A DNA stretch of 64,000 nt from contig JBHIXX010000005.1 of assembly GCA_041984585.1 (NCBI GenBank), forward strand, positions 1-64,000, given 5' to 3'. Every line of letters begins with the position of its first letter. The first letter of the stretch is position 1. A program made the position numbers and the translations under genes. The notes under the pieces were generated by a model. The model was given only the letters and a program-made list of their open reading frames with translations, searched no databases and was not told the origin of the DNA. The DNA is from Pseudolysinimonas_A sp041984585. Lineage in GTDB: Bacteria; Actinomycetota; Actinomycetes; Actinomycetales; Microbacteriaceae. Positions 49,562-57,536 of the stretch are shown in pieces.

Positions 49562-51592
49562 TCAGCGCAGGAACGCCGCAGCGACGCCCGCGTCGACCGG
49601 GATGTGCAGTCCGGTGGTGTGCGAGAAGTCGGCGCCGGTGATCGCGGAGACCGCGTTGGCCACGTTGTCGGGCAGCACCTCGCGCTTGAGGATGGTGCGC
49701 TGCGCGTAGAACTCGCCCAGCTTCTCCTCCTCGATGCCGTAGGTCTTGGCGCGGTTGGCGCCCCAGCCCGACGAGAAGATGCCCGAGCCGCGCACGACGC
49801 CGTCGGGGTTCACCCCGTTGACCCGGATGCCGTGCTCGCCCAGCTCGACCGCGAGCAGACGCACCTGGTGCGCCTGGTCGGCCTTCGTCGCCGAGTAGGC
49901 GATGTTGTTCGGGCCGGCGAACACCGAGTTCTTGCTCGCGATGTAGACGATGTCGCCGCCGAGCTTCTGCTCGATGAGCACCTTCGCCGCGGCCTTCGAC
50001 ACGAGGAACGAGCCCTTGGCCATGATGTCGTGCTGGAAGTCCCAGTCCTTCTCGGTGGTCTCGAGCAGCGGCTTCGACAGCGAGACGCCGGCGTTGTTCA
50101 CGACGAGGTCGAGCCCGCCGAAGGCGAGCACCGCGTCCTGCACCATCTTCTCGATCGCGTCGGCGTCGGTGACGTTGACCTGCAGGCCGATGGCGACATC
50201 CGTCCCGCCCAGCTCGGCGGCCGCGGCCTGCGCCTTCTCGAGGTCGAGATCGGCGATCACGACGCACGCGCCGTCGGCGGCGAGGCGGGTGGCGATGGCC
50301 TTGCCGATGCCCGAGGCGGCGCCGGTCACGAGCGCGATCCGGGTGGCGTGCGACTTCGGCTTGGGCATCCGCTGGAGCTTGGCCTCCTCGAGCGCCCAGT
50401 ACTCGATGCGGAACTTCTCCGCATCCGAGATCGGCGTGTAGGTCGACACCGACTCGGCGCCGCGCATGACGTTGATGGCGTTGAGGTAGAACTCGCCGGC
50501 GACGCGGGCGGTCTGCTTGTCCTTGCCGTAGGAGAACATGCCGACGCCGGGCACGAGCACGATCGCCGGGTCGGCGCCGCGCATGGCGGGCGAGTCGGCA
50601 TCCGCGTGCTTCTCGTAATAGGCGGTGTAGTCCTTGCGGTACGCCTCGTGCAGCTCCTGCAGCCGCGCGATCGCCTTCTCGACCGGGGCGTCGGAGGGCA
50701 GGTCGAGCAGCAGCGGCTTGACCTTGGTGCGCAGGAAGTGGTCGGGGCACGACGTGCCGAGCGCGGCCAGCTTCGGCGCGTTCGCCGAGGCGAGGAACTC
50801 GAGCACGCGCGGGTCGTCGGTGAAGTGACCGACCATCGGCTTGTCGTGGCTCGCGATGCCGCGGATGGTGGCGGCGAGCGCCGCGGCCTTCTCGCGGCGG
50901 GCCGCCGGGGCGAGCGGGGCGTTCTTCTTCAGCTCGCGGCCGAAGGGCGCCTTCTTGCCGTTCTTGGCGAGGTACTTCGCCGCGGTGTCGATGATCCACA
51001 GCGAGTTCTTCTGGCAGGCGTCGCTGGTGTCGCCCCAGGCGGTGATGCCGTGGCCGCCGAGGATGCAGCCGATCGCCTTCGGGTTCGCGGCCTTGATGGC
51101 GGCGATGTCGAGGCCGAGCTGGAAGCCCGGGCGACGCCACGGCACCCAGACGACCTTGTCGCCGAAGATCTTCTTCGTCAGCTTCTCGCCGTCCTTCGCG
51201 GTGGCGATGGCTAGCCCTGCGTCGGGGTGCAGGTGGTCGACGTGCGCGGCGTCGACGAGTCCGTGCATGGCGGTGTCGATCGACGGGGCGGCGCCGCCCT
51301 TGCCGTGCAGGCAGTAGTCGAACGCGGCGACCATCTCGTCTTCGCGGTCGATGCCGGGGTAGACGTCGACGAGGCTGCGCATGCGGTCGAGGCGCAGCAC
51401 GGCGAGGCCGGACTCGGTGAGCGTGCCGAGGTCGCCGCCCGAACCCTTCACCCAGAGCAGCTCGACCGGCTCGCCCGTGACGGGGTCGGTCTCGGTGCCC
51501 TTGGCGGAGGTGTTGCCGCCGGCGTAGTTGGTGTTCTTGGGGTCGGCGCCGAGCTGGTTGGAACGGGCGATCAGGTCCTGAGCGGTGGTCAC
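49562..51592 (-). CDS. rhaDE: Bifunctional rhamnulose-1-phosphate aldolase / lactaldehyde (short-chain) dehydrogenase
   Basis: This fusion enzyme cleaves rhamnulose 1-phosphate to dihydroxyacetone phosphate and L-lactaldehyde and then oxidises or reduces the aldehyde. The 676-residue protein has a class II aldolase domain (residues about 1–410: NYAGGNTSAKGTE; the metal-binding DHLHPDAGLAIAT; the CILGGHGITAWGDTSDACQK His). A short-chain dehydrogenase follows (from about 415: IALVTGAASGIGKAIATRLA, NNAGVS and YSATKADQA). This is the RhaEW-like architecture known from Bacillus. The start is GTG 51592. rhaB follows; a DeoR gene and the isomerase genes lie upstream on the same strand. Confidence 0.93.
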   Translation of the reverse strand: MTTAQDLIARSNQLGADPKNTNYAGGNTSAKGTETDPVTGEPVELLWVKGSGGDLGTLTESGLAVLRLDRMRSLVDVYPGIDREDEMVAAFDYCLHGKGGAAPSIDTAMHGLVDAAHVDHLHPDAGLAIATAKDGEKLTKKIFGDKVVWVPWRRPGFQLGLDIAAIKAANPKAIGCILGGHGITAWGDTSDACQKNSLWIIDTAAKYLAKNGKKAPFGRELKKNAPLAPAARREKAAALAATIRGIASHDKPMVGHFTDDPRVLEFLASANAPKLAALGTSCPDHFLRTKVKPLLLDLPSDAPVEKAIARLQELHEAYRKDYTAYYEKHADADSPAMRGADPAIVLVPGVGMFSYGKDKQTARVAGEFYLNAINVMRGAESVSTYTPISDAEKFRIEYWALEEAKLQRMPKPKSHATRIALVTGAASGIGKAIATRLAADGACVVIADLDLEKAQAAAAELGGTDVAIGLQVNVTDADAIEKMVQDAVLAFGGLDLVVNNAGVSLSKPLLETTEKDWDFQHDIMAKGSFLVSKAAAKVLIEQKLGGDIVYIASKNSVFAGPNNIAYSATKADQAHQVRLLAVELGEHGIRVNGVNPDGVVRGSGIFSSGWGANRAKTYGIEEEKLGEFYAQRTILKREVLPDNVANAVSAITGADFSHTTGLHIPVDAGVAAAFLR

Positions 51593-51610
51593 GACGGCAT
51601 CCTTGTCCGG

Positions 51611-51640
51611 TTTTGTGAAATCGATCAGAACGTCACATTA
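51611..51640 (-). promoter_or_regulatory. Upstream region of rhaDE with inverted TGTGA/TCACA words
   Basis: TGTGA (51614–51618) and TCACA (51633–51637) are inverted repeats 14 bases apart, in an AT-richer patch just before the rhaDE start. They could be a site for the DeoR-type regulator encoded next to them. The same stretch also contains the DeoR stop codon, so room for a separate promoter is small. Confidence 0.35.
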
Positions 51641-52384
51641 CCGGATGTCGACCAGATCGCGATAGGGGTCCAGTCGGGCGTCGGCCGGATCGAGCTCCGT
51701 GACGAGCAGGTCGATGCGGTCCCAGTCGAGGGCGCGGGCCACGGCGCGCTGCCCGAGCTTCGACGAATCGGCGAGCAGCACGGTGTCGTCGGAGGCGGCC
51801 GCGAAGACGTCCTTCAGCTGCGCCTCCTCCAGCGACACCTCGCTCGTGCCCTCCGCGCCGACCGCCGACGCCGAGGTGAAGAACCGGGAGTAGCCGAGCG
51901 CCGCGGCCGCGCGGCAGGCGACAGGGCCGACGAAGCTGCCGGTGCGCTCCTCCAGCTCGCCGCCGACCAGGATCGAGCGCACGCCCGGGCGGCGGCGGGC
52001 GGCGGCGGCCGTGTCGGCCGAGTTGGTGGCGAGCACGAGATCGCGGGCGTCGATCAGGTCGACGAGGACGCCGCTCGAGGTCGAGGCGTCCACCGCGATC
52101 GCCCCCGCCGCGGGCACGAGGTCGAGCGCCTTGCGCGCGATCGCCGCCTTCGCCGGGGAGCGGGTCGTCATCCGGTCGCCGAACGGACGCGGCAGCACCG
52201 GGGCGACCGCCCCGCCGCGCACGCGGCGGACGAGGCCCTCGGCCTCGAGGTCGGCGAGATCGCGGCGGATGGTCATCGCCGAGACGCCCAGCTCGTCGGC
52301 GACCGGGTCGAGCCGGATGGCGCCGTCGCGGCCCAGGATGTCGAGCAGGCGGGAGCGCCGCTCGGTGCTCAGCATCGCCGGCAT
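51638..52384 (-). CDS. DeoR-family sugar operon regulator
   Basis: The 248-residue protein has the DeoR helix-turn-helix at its N-terminus (RRSRLLDILGRDGAIRLDPV, then ADELGVSAMTIRRDLADLEA and VRRVRGGAV) and a sugar-phosphate-sensing domain. The sensor part shows AIAVDASTSSGVLVDLIDAR, SILVGGELEERTGSFVGPVA and LLADSSKLGQRAVARALDWD. It is surrounded by rhamnose genes on the same strand, so it probably represses them until a rhamnose phosphate intermediate binds, like the DeoR-type RhaR of Bacillus. ATG 52384 follows GGGAGGG by about ten bases; an in-frame ATG lies three codons later. Confidence 0.88.
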   Translation of the reverse strand: MPAMLSTERRSRLLDILGRDGAIRLDPVADELGVSAMTIRRDLADLEAEGLVRRVRGGAVAPVLPRPFGDRMTTRSPAKAAIARKALDLVPAAGAIAVDASTSSGVLVDLIDARDLVLATNSADTAAAARRRPGVRSILVGGELEERTGSFVGPVACRAAAALGYSRFFTSASAVGAEGTSEVSLEEAQLKDVFAAASDDTVLLADSSKLGQRAVARALDWDRIDLLVTELDPADARLDPYRDLVDIR

Positions 52385-52436
52385 CCGCGCTCCCTCCCGT
52401 CGGTCAGGTCAGCGTATCCGGGGCGCGCCGGGCGGG

Positions 52437-52817
52437 TCAGTCGAGCGCGGCGAGCTGGTCCTCGAGGTGGAACACCTCGGGCAGCTGCGGGGCGCCCTGG
52501 TCGGGCCGGGTCCCCGGCAGCGCCTCGAAGAACCCGGCGGCCTCGGCCTCCCAGGCGGCGGTCCGCGGGTCGGCGGCGAGGCGCCGCGCCGACTCCGCGT
52601 CGTCGTCGGTCTCGTAGTAGCCGATCAGCAGGCCGTCCTCGCGCAGGAACAGCGAGTAGTTGCGCCGCCCCGCGTCGGCGATGGCGCGGAGCATGTCGGG
52701 CCACACCGCGCGATGCCGCTCGACGTACTCCGCCATCCGCTCCGGCTTCACCTGCAGCTGGAAGCAGACCCGCTGCACCGGCCCGCCGGGCGACCCGGCC
52801 GCGACCGGGCCGGACAT
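52437..52817 (-). CDS. rhaM: L-rhamnose mutarotase
   Basis: RhaM interconverts the alpha and beta anomers of L-rhamnose, speeding the isomerase. The 126-residue protein has the family's core CFQLQVKPERMAEYVERHRA, then YSLFLREDGLLIGYYETDDD, with its active-site His and Tyr residues. It is a few residues longer than E. coli RhaM at both ends. Its ATG at 52817 shares one base with the stop of rhaI, so the two are translationally coupled. DeoR follows after 52 bases. Confidence 0.93.
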   Translation of the reverse strand: MSGPVAAGSPGGPVQRVCFQLQVKPERMAEYVERHRAVWPDMLRAIADAGRRNYSLFLREDGLLIGYYETDDDAESARRLAADPRTAAWEAEAAGFFEALPGTRPDQGAPQLPEVFHLEDQLAALD

Positions 52818-53980
52818 CAGGCGCCCCAGCCGGCCTGGGTGCCGCCGACGCGGTCGCCGCTGATCTTCTCGAAGTAGCCGCTGGCCGCGAAGGCCGCCAT
52901 CGGGTCGGCGGGCAGCCCGCGCGACTCCCGCCACTCGGCCAGGGCCGGGCGCACGTCGCGGTAGAAGGCGTCCATGAACACCGCGTTGGCGGCGAGCACG
53001 TCGCCGGAGGCCTGGGCCGCGTCGAGCGCGTCGGTGTCGAGCAGCAGGGCGCGCGCGGTCATCTCCTGCACGTTGAGCACCGAGCGGATCTGGCCGGGGA
53101 TCTTGTTCTCGATGTTGTGGCACTGGTCGAGCATGAAGGCGACGTCGTCGCTGGCGTACCCGCCGCCGCGCACGACCTCCACCAGGATGCGGAACAGCTG
53201 GAACGGGTCCGCGGCGCCGACGATCAGGTCGTCGTCGGCGTAGAAGCGCGAGTTGAAGTCGAACGAGCCGAGCTTCCCGAGGCGCAGCAGCTGCATCACG
53301 ATGAACTCGATGTTCGTCCCGGGCGCGTGGTGCCCGGTGTCGAGGCAGACCATCGCCTTGTCGCCGAGGGCCGCGACCTGCGCGTAGCTGGTGCCCCAGT
53401 CGGGAACGTCGGTGTGGTAGAACGACGGCTCGAAGAACTTGTACTCGAGCACCAGGCGCTGGTCGTCGCCGAGTCGGTCGTAGATCTTCTGCAGCGAGTC
53501 GGCGAGCCGGTCCTGGCGGCCGCGCATGTCGTCCTGGCCGGGGTAGTTGGTGCCGTCGGCGAGCCAGATCTTGAGGTCGCGCGACCCGGTCTCGTGCATG
53601 ATGTCGATGCACTCGAAGTGGTGGTCGATCGCCTTCTGGCGGATGCGGTCGTCACGGTGCGTGACCGAGCCGAACTTGTAGTCCTCGTCCTGGAACGTGT
53701 TCGAGTTGATGGTGCCGAGCTTCACGCCCTCGTCCTCGGCGTGCTTCGCCAGGGCGGCGTAGTCGTCGACCTTGTCCCACGGGATGTGCAGCGCGACGCT
53801 CGGCGCGAGGCCGGTGTGCTTGTTGACCTGCGCGGCGTCGGAGACCTTCTCGAACGGATCGCGCGGGACGCCCGGCGTGGTGAACACCCGGAATCGGGTG
53901 CCCGAGTTGCCGAACGCCCAGGAGGGCAGCTCGATCGCCTGCAGGGCGAGCTGGTCGGAGACGGCGTCGAGGTTCGTCAT
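52817..53980 (-). CDS. rhaI: L-rhamnose isomerase
   Basis: This metal-dependent TIM-barrel enzyme converts L-rhamnose to L-rhamnulose, the first step of the pathway. The 387-residue protein belongs to the Gram-positive/actinobacterial RhaI type. It has LALQAIELPSWAFGNSGTRF, KLGTINSNTFQDEDYKFGSV, DIMHETGSRDLKIWLADGTN, metal-binding EYKFFEPSFYHTD and DTGHHAPGTNIEFIVMQLLR, then FDFNSRFYADDDLI. It heads a transcript with rhaM and the DeoR gene, and is divergent from a LacI-type regulator with an operator in the shared intergenic region. Confidence 0.93.
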   Translation of the reverse strand: MTNLDAVSDQLALQAIELPSWAFGNSGTRFRVFTTPGVPRDPFEKVSDAAQVNKHTGLAPSVALHIPWDKVDDYAALAKHAEDEGVKLGTINSNTFQDEDYKFGSVTHRDDRIRQKAIDHHFECIDIMHETGSRDLKIWLADGTNYPGQDDMRGRQDRLADSLQKIYDRLGDDQRLVLEYKFFEPSFYHTDVPDWGTSYAQVAALGDKAMVCLDTGHHAPGTNIEFIVMQLLRLGKLGSFDFNSRFYADDDLIVGAADPFQLFRILVEVVRGGGYASDDVAFMLDQCHNIENKIPGQIRSVLNVQEMTARALLLDTDALDAAQASGDVLAANAVFMDAFYRDVRPALAEWRESRGLPADPMAAFAASGYFEKISGDRVGGTQAGWGA

Positions 53981-54063
53981 CGAAGGGGGCCTTCCGGGAT
54001 GTCACTGCCGGCTTCCATGCCGGGGCGAACGATGAATCGATTCACCGCTGGCAGAATAACAGG
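53981..54063. promoter_or_regulatory. Divergent promoter with LacI-type operator (rhaI and lacI-type gene)
   Basis: TGAATCGATTCA (54033–54044) is a perfect palindrome centred on CG, typical of LacI-family operators. On the plus strand CAGAAT (54052–54057) is the -10 box, 6 nt before ATG 54064. The operator lies between -10 and -35, so the LacI protein probably represses itself and possibly rhaI as well. Confidence 0.7.
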
Positions 54064-55089
54064 ATGGAGAGGCGACGCGACACCCGCATCCGCGACGTCG
54101 CCGAACGCGCCCAGGTCTCGGTCGGCACCGTGTCGAACGTGCTCAACGGCTCCACCCGGGTGTCGCCCGCGATCCGCGAGCGGGTGCAGGCGGCGATCGC
54201 CGAGCTCGGCTACGTGCGCAACGAGGCGGCGCGCCAGCTGCGCGCCGGCCGCAGCTCCATGGTGGGCCTCGTCGTGCTCGACATCGGCAACCCGTTCTTC
54301 ACCGACGTCGCGCGCGGCGCCGAGGCGGCGGGATCCGACGCCGGTGTGCACGTCATGCTCGCCGGGAGCGACGAAAGGCCGGACCGCGAACTCGCCTACC
54401 TCGACATGTTCGAGAGCCAGCGCGTGCGCGGCGTGCTCATCTCGCCGGTCGGCGACATCGACGAGCGGCTGGCCGACCTGCGCGCGGCCGGCATCCCCGT
54501 CGTGCTGGTCGACCGCGCCAGCGCGAGCGGACGGCTCAGCTCCGTCTCGGTCGACGACGTCGCGGGCGGGCGGATGGCGGCGGAGCACCTGCTCGGACTC
54601 GGCCGACGCCGGCTCGCCTTCGTCGGCGGCCCCGCCGGGCTGCAGCAGGTCGAGGAGCGCCGCGAGGGCGCGGCGGCGGCCGTGGCGGAGCACCCCGACG
54701 CGCGTCTCGAGACGATCGCGACCCGGGGGCTGACCGTGCTCGAGGGTCGCCGCGTGGGACAGGAACTGGTCGCCCGCGCCGCGGGCGAGCGGCCCGACGC
54801 GGTGTTCGCGGCGAACGACCTGGTGGCGGTCGGGCTGCTGCAGGCGCTCGTGATGAGCGGCGCCGCGCGGGTGCCCGACGAGATCGCCCTGGTCGGCTAC
54901 GACGACATCGACTTCGCCGCGGCGGCGGTCGTGCCGCTCTCGTCGGTGCGCCAGCCGAGCGAGCGGATCGGGTCGTCGGCGCTGCGGCTGCTGCTCGACG
55001 AGGCCGAGGAGCCGGGGATCGCGCCCCGGCAGGTGCGCTTCCGGCCCGAACTGGTCGTCCGCGCCTCGTCCGGCGGCGCCCGGGACTGA
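54064..55089 (+). CDS. LacI-family transcriptional regulator
   Basis: The 341-residue repressor starts with the LacI helix-turn-helix (TRIRDVAERAQVSVGTVSNV, then LNGSTRVSPAIRERVQAAIA and the hinge region NEAARQLRAGRSS). The periplasmic-binding-like sensor follows (MVGLVVLDIGNPFFTDVARG; DRASASGRLSSVSVDDVAGG; PDAVFAANDLVAVGLLQALV; LVGYDDIDFAAAAVVPLSSV). It stands between rhaI and the cupin-led sugar operon and could control either. The effector is most likely a sugar of one of these pathways. Confidence 0.92.
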   Translation: MERRRDTRIRDVAERAQVSVGTVSNVLNGSTRVSPAIRERVQAAIAELGYVRNEAARQLRAGRSSMVGLVVLDIGNPFFTDVARGAEAAGSDAGVHVMLAGSDERPDRELAYLDMFESQRVRGVLISPVGDIDERLADLRAAGIPVVLVDRASASGRLSSVSVDDVAGGRMAAEHLLGLGRRRLAFVGGPAGLQQVEERREGAAAAVAEHPDARLETIATRGLTVLEGRRVGQELVARAAGERPDAVFAANDLVAVGLLQALVMSGAARVPDEIALVGYDDIDFAAAAVVPLSSVRQPSERIGSSALRLLLDEAEEPGIAPRQVRFRPELVVRASSGGARD

Positions 55090-55107
55090 GCCCGCCTCAT
55101 CCGGTGC

Positions 55108-55167
55108 TTGACATCCGAGCGCGCCCTCGACTAGCTTCACTGAAGCACCACATGGTTCAATGAACCA
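55108..55167 (+). promoter_or_regulatory. Sigma-70-like promoter with two in-phase TTCAnTGAA operators
   Basis: TTGACA (55108–55113) and TAGCTT (55132–55137) form a promoter with an 18-base spacer. Overlapping the -10 is GCTTCACTGAAGC (55134–55146). Downstream lies TGGTTCAATGAACCA (55153–55167). Both are perfect palindromes with the core TTCAnTGAA, and their centres (55140 and 55160) are 20 bases apart. A LacI-family repressor is the obvious candidate; the core differs from TGAATCGATTCA at 54033, so it might be the other one, encoded at 63258. Confidence 0.7.
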
Positions 55168-55239
55168 ACGGGGTCGACAACGGCCCCGCGACCAGGCAAC
55201 GGCGCCCCCGCCCGGAGGCGCCCGACAACGAGGACGGCG

Positions 55240-56505
55240 ATGAGCAAGGCGGGACCGTACGAGGGAGTCACCTCGGCCGAGGCGAGCATGGATCGGGCGA
55301 TGGAGGCCGGCGGCGGCATCCTGCGACTCGCCCCCACCTGGGTGCCGCGGTCGTTCTGCACGCCCGCCCAGCGGCTGCGCCTGCACCCGGACGACTACTT
55401 CCCGCTCGGCAAGGAGCGCGGCGGCATCGACGAGCGCTGGTTCGCGAGCGCCATCCGTGCCGAGAACGGCCCGCTCACCGACCCCTTCGAGGGGCTCAGC
55501 CTCGTCGTCGACCCCGACGGCGGCGTCATCCCGTTCGACGAGTTCGTCGCCCACGGCGGCTCCGACGTGATCGGCGGGCTCTGGGACGAGTACGGCAAGT
55601 GGCCGATGTACTCCAAGTTCTTCGACAACCAGTGGCCGCTGCCGTTCCACGTGCACCAGATGGACCAGCACGCGGCGCTCGTCGGCAAGATGGGCAAGCC
55701 CGAGGCCTACTACTTCCCGCCGCAGCTCAACAACCACGGCGGGATGTTCCCCTACACGTTCTTCGGCTTCCACCCCGAGACCACCCGGGAGCAGGTGCTC
55801 GACAAGCTCGAGGCGTTCCTGCGCGGCGGCGACAACCGGATCACCGAGCTGTCGATCGCCTACCGCATCACCCCCGGCACCGGATGGGACGTGCCGCCGG
55901 GCGTGCTGCACGCGCCGGCCAGCATGTGCACCTACGAGCCGCAGGCGGCGAGCGACGTGTTCGCGATGACCGAGTCGTGGTCGAACAACCGCGAGGTGCC
56001 CGACGAGCTGCTGTGGAAGGACATCCCCGCCGACAAGGTGGGCGACCTCGACTTCGTGCTCGAGATCCTCGACTGGAACCTCAACGTCGACCCCGAGTTC
56101 TGGAGCCACCGGTTCAGCCCGGCGCTCGAGACCGCGGCGAGCGCCGCGGCCGGCGGCGAGGACTACGTCGAGAAGTGGATCACCTACCGCTCGACCGCGT
56201 TCTCGGCGAAGGAGCTCACCGTCAAGCCGGGCGCCAGCGTGACCGTCGACGAGGCCGACGCCTACGGATTCATCGCGGTCGACGGCCGCGGCGAGATCAA
56301 CGGCCAGACCGTCGAGGCGATCTCGTCGATCCGCTACGGCCAGCTCTCGCACGACGAGTACTTCGTCACCGCGGCCGCCGCGGGCGAGGGCGTCACGATC
56401 CGCAACACCTCGCCGAGCGCCGACCTGGTGCTGCTCAAGCACTTCGGCCCCGGCAACGCCGAGCTCGCCGCCGACACCGGCGCCGTGGCGCAGGAGCGGG
56501 CATGA
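55240..56505 (+). CDS. Cupin-type sugar isomerase-like protein (class I mannose-6-phosphate isomerase related)
   Basis: The 421-residue protein resembles type I phosphomannose isomerases. It has a metal-binding cupin region with WPLPFHVHQMDQHAALVGKM, PEAYYFPPQLNNHGGMFPYT and WDVPPGVLHAPASMCTYEPQ, and a second C-terminal cupin-like part (RYGQLSHDEYFVTAAAAGEG; LVLLKHFGPGN). It is longer than, and clearly different from, housekeeping ManA. It is the first gene of an operon with a DUF4432 epimerase-like gene and a sugar transporter, so it probably isomerises the imported sugar or its derivative. The substrate is unknown. GAGGA stands before ATG 55240. Confidence 0.7.
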   Translation: MSKAGPYEGVTSAEASMDRAMEAGGGILRLAPTWVPRSFCTPAQRLRLHPDDYFPLGKERGGIDERWFASAIRAENGPLTDPFEGLSLVVDPDGGVIPFDEFVAHGGSDVIGGLWDEYGKWPMYSKFFDNQWPLPFHVHQMDQHAALVGKMGKPEAYYFPPQLNNHGGMFPYTFFGFHPETTREQVLDKLEAFLRGGDNRITELSIAYRITPGTGWDVPPGVLHAPASMCTYEPQAASDVFAMTESWSNNREVPDELLWKDIPADKVGDLDFVLEILDWNLNVDPEFWSHRFSPALETAASAAAGGEDYVEKWITYRSTAFSAKELTVKPGASVTVDEADAYGFIAVDGRGEINGQTVEAISSIRYGQLSHDEYFVTAAAAGEGVTIRNTSPSADLVLLKHFGPGNAELAADTGAVAQERA

Positions 56506-57536
56506 CCCCGAGTCCCCGCTCCGTGCACGGCCGGGCGCGCGACGAGCTCGCGCGCCGGGTCGGCACGCTCGCCCAGGTGGCGCGCATCGACCGGTTCACC
56601 GAGGACGACGGTCCGGCGCGCGGCGCCCGCCGCATCCGGATGATCACCGGCGGCGGCCTCGAGGTCGACATCCATCCCGACCGCGCGCTCGACCTCGGGC
56701 AGGTCAGCTTCCGCGGCGTGCCGGTCGCGTGGATGTCGCCCACCGGGATGACCGCGCCGGGGCTCGGCGAGAGCCGCGGCACCGGATGGCTGCGCACGTT
56801 CGGCGGCGGGCTGCTGGCGACCTGCGGCCTCGACGCGTTCGGACCGGCGACCGAGGACGAGGGCGGGGAGTACCCGATGCACGGTCGGGTCGGCGTCGTG
56901 CCGGCGAGCGTCACGCGCGCCGAGGTCGCGGACGGCGTGCTCACCGTGGCGGGCACCGTGCGCCAGGCCACCGTCTTCGGGGAGGACCTCGTGCTCGAGC
57001 GCAGCTGGAGCGCCGATCTCGGCGGAGCCACCCTGCGACTGCGCGACACCGTGCGCAACGCGAGCGCGCGCGACGCCGGGCACATGGTGCTCTACCACGT
57101 GAACGTCGGCTGGCCGCTGCTCGACGAGTCGGCCTCCCTCGACATCCCGTCGCGCGAGGTCACCCCGCGTGACGCCGACGCGCGGTCCGGGGCCGGACGC
57201 TGGCACCAGATCGAGCCGCCCCAGGAGGGCTACCGCGAGCAGGTGTTCGGACACGACTTCCGCGACAGCGCGACCGCAACCGTCGCCGTCGACAACCCGG
57301 CCGTCGACACGCGGCTCGAGATCCGGTTCGACACCGCCACGCTCCCCGCGCTGCACCAGTGGAAGATGAGCGGCGAGGGGCACTACGTGATGGGCCTCGA
57401 GCCGGTGAACGTCAACACCTTCGCCGGGCGTGCTGGAGCGCGCGCCGCCGGGGTCCTGCCCACCCTCAAGGCCGGACTCTCGGTGCAGTACGACATCGAG
57501 TTCGCGTTCGGCGCCTCGACCGGGGGTGCCGCATGA
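56502..57536 (+). CDS. DUF4432 family, aldose-1-epimerase-like protein
   Basis: The 344-residue protein matches the DUF4432 family, which has the galactose-mutarotase beta-sandwich fold. It has RIRMITGGGLEVDIHPDRAL, VPVAWMSPTGMTAPGL, LRTFGGGLLATCGLDAFGPA, LYHVNVGWPLLDESASLDIP and MGLEPVNVNTFAGRAGARAA. Members are linked to sugar operons and are thought to act on sugar anomers or lactones, but few have been tested. Its ATG overlaps the cupin stop by four bases, and its stop overlaps the ATG of the transporter ATPase gene. Confidence 0.78.
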   Translation: MTPSPRSVHGRARDELARRVGTLAQVARIDRFTEDDGPARGARRIRMITGGGLEVDIHPDRALDLGQVSFRGVPVAWMSPTGMTAPGLGESRGTGWLRTFGGGLLATCGLDAFGPATEDEGGEYPMHGRVGVVPASVTRAEVADGVLTVAGTVRQATVFGEDLVLERSWSADLGGATLRLRDTVRNASARDAGHMVLYHVNVGWPLLDESASLDIPSREVTPRDADARSGAGRWHQIEPPQEGYREQVFGHDFRDSATATVAVDNPAVDTRLEIRFDTATLPALHQWKMSGEGHYVMGLEPVNVNTFAGRAGARAAGVLPTLKAGLSVQYDIEFAFGASTGGAA

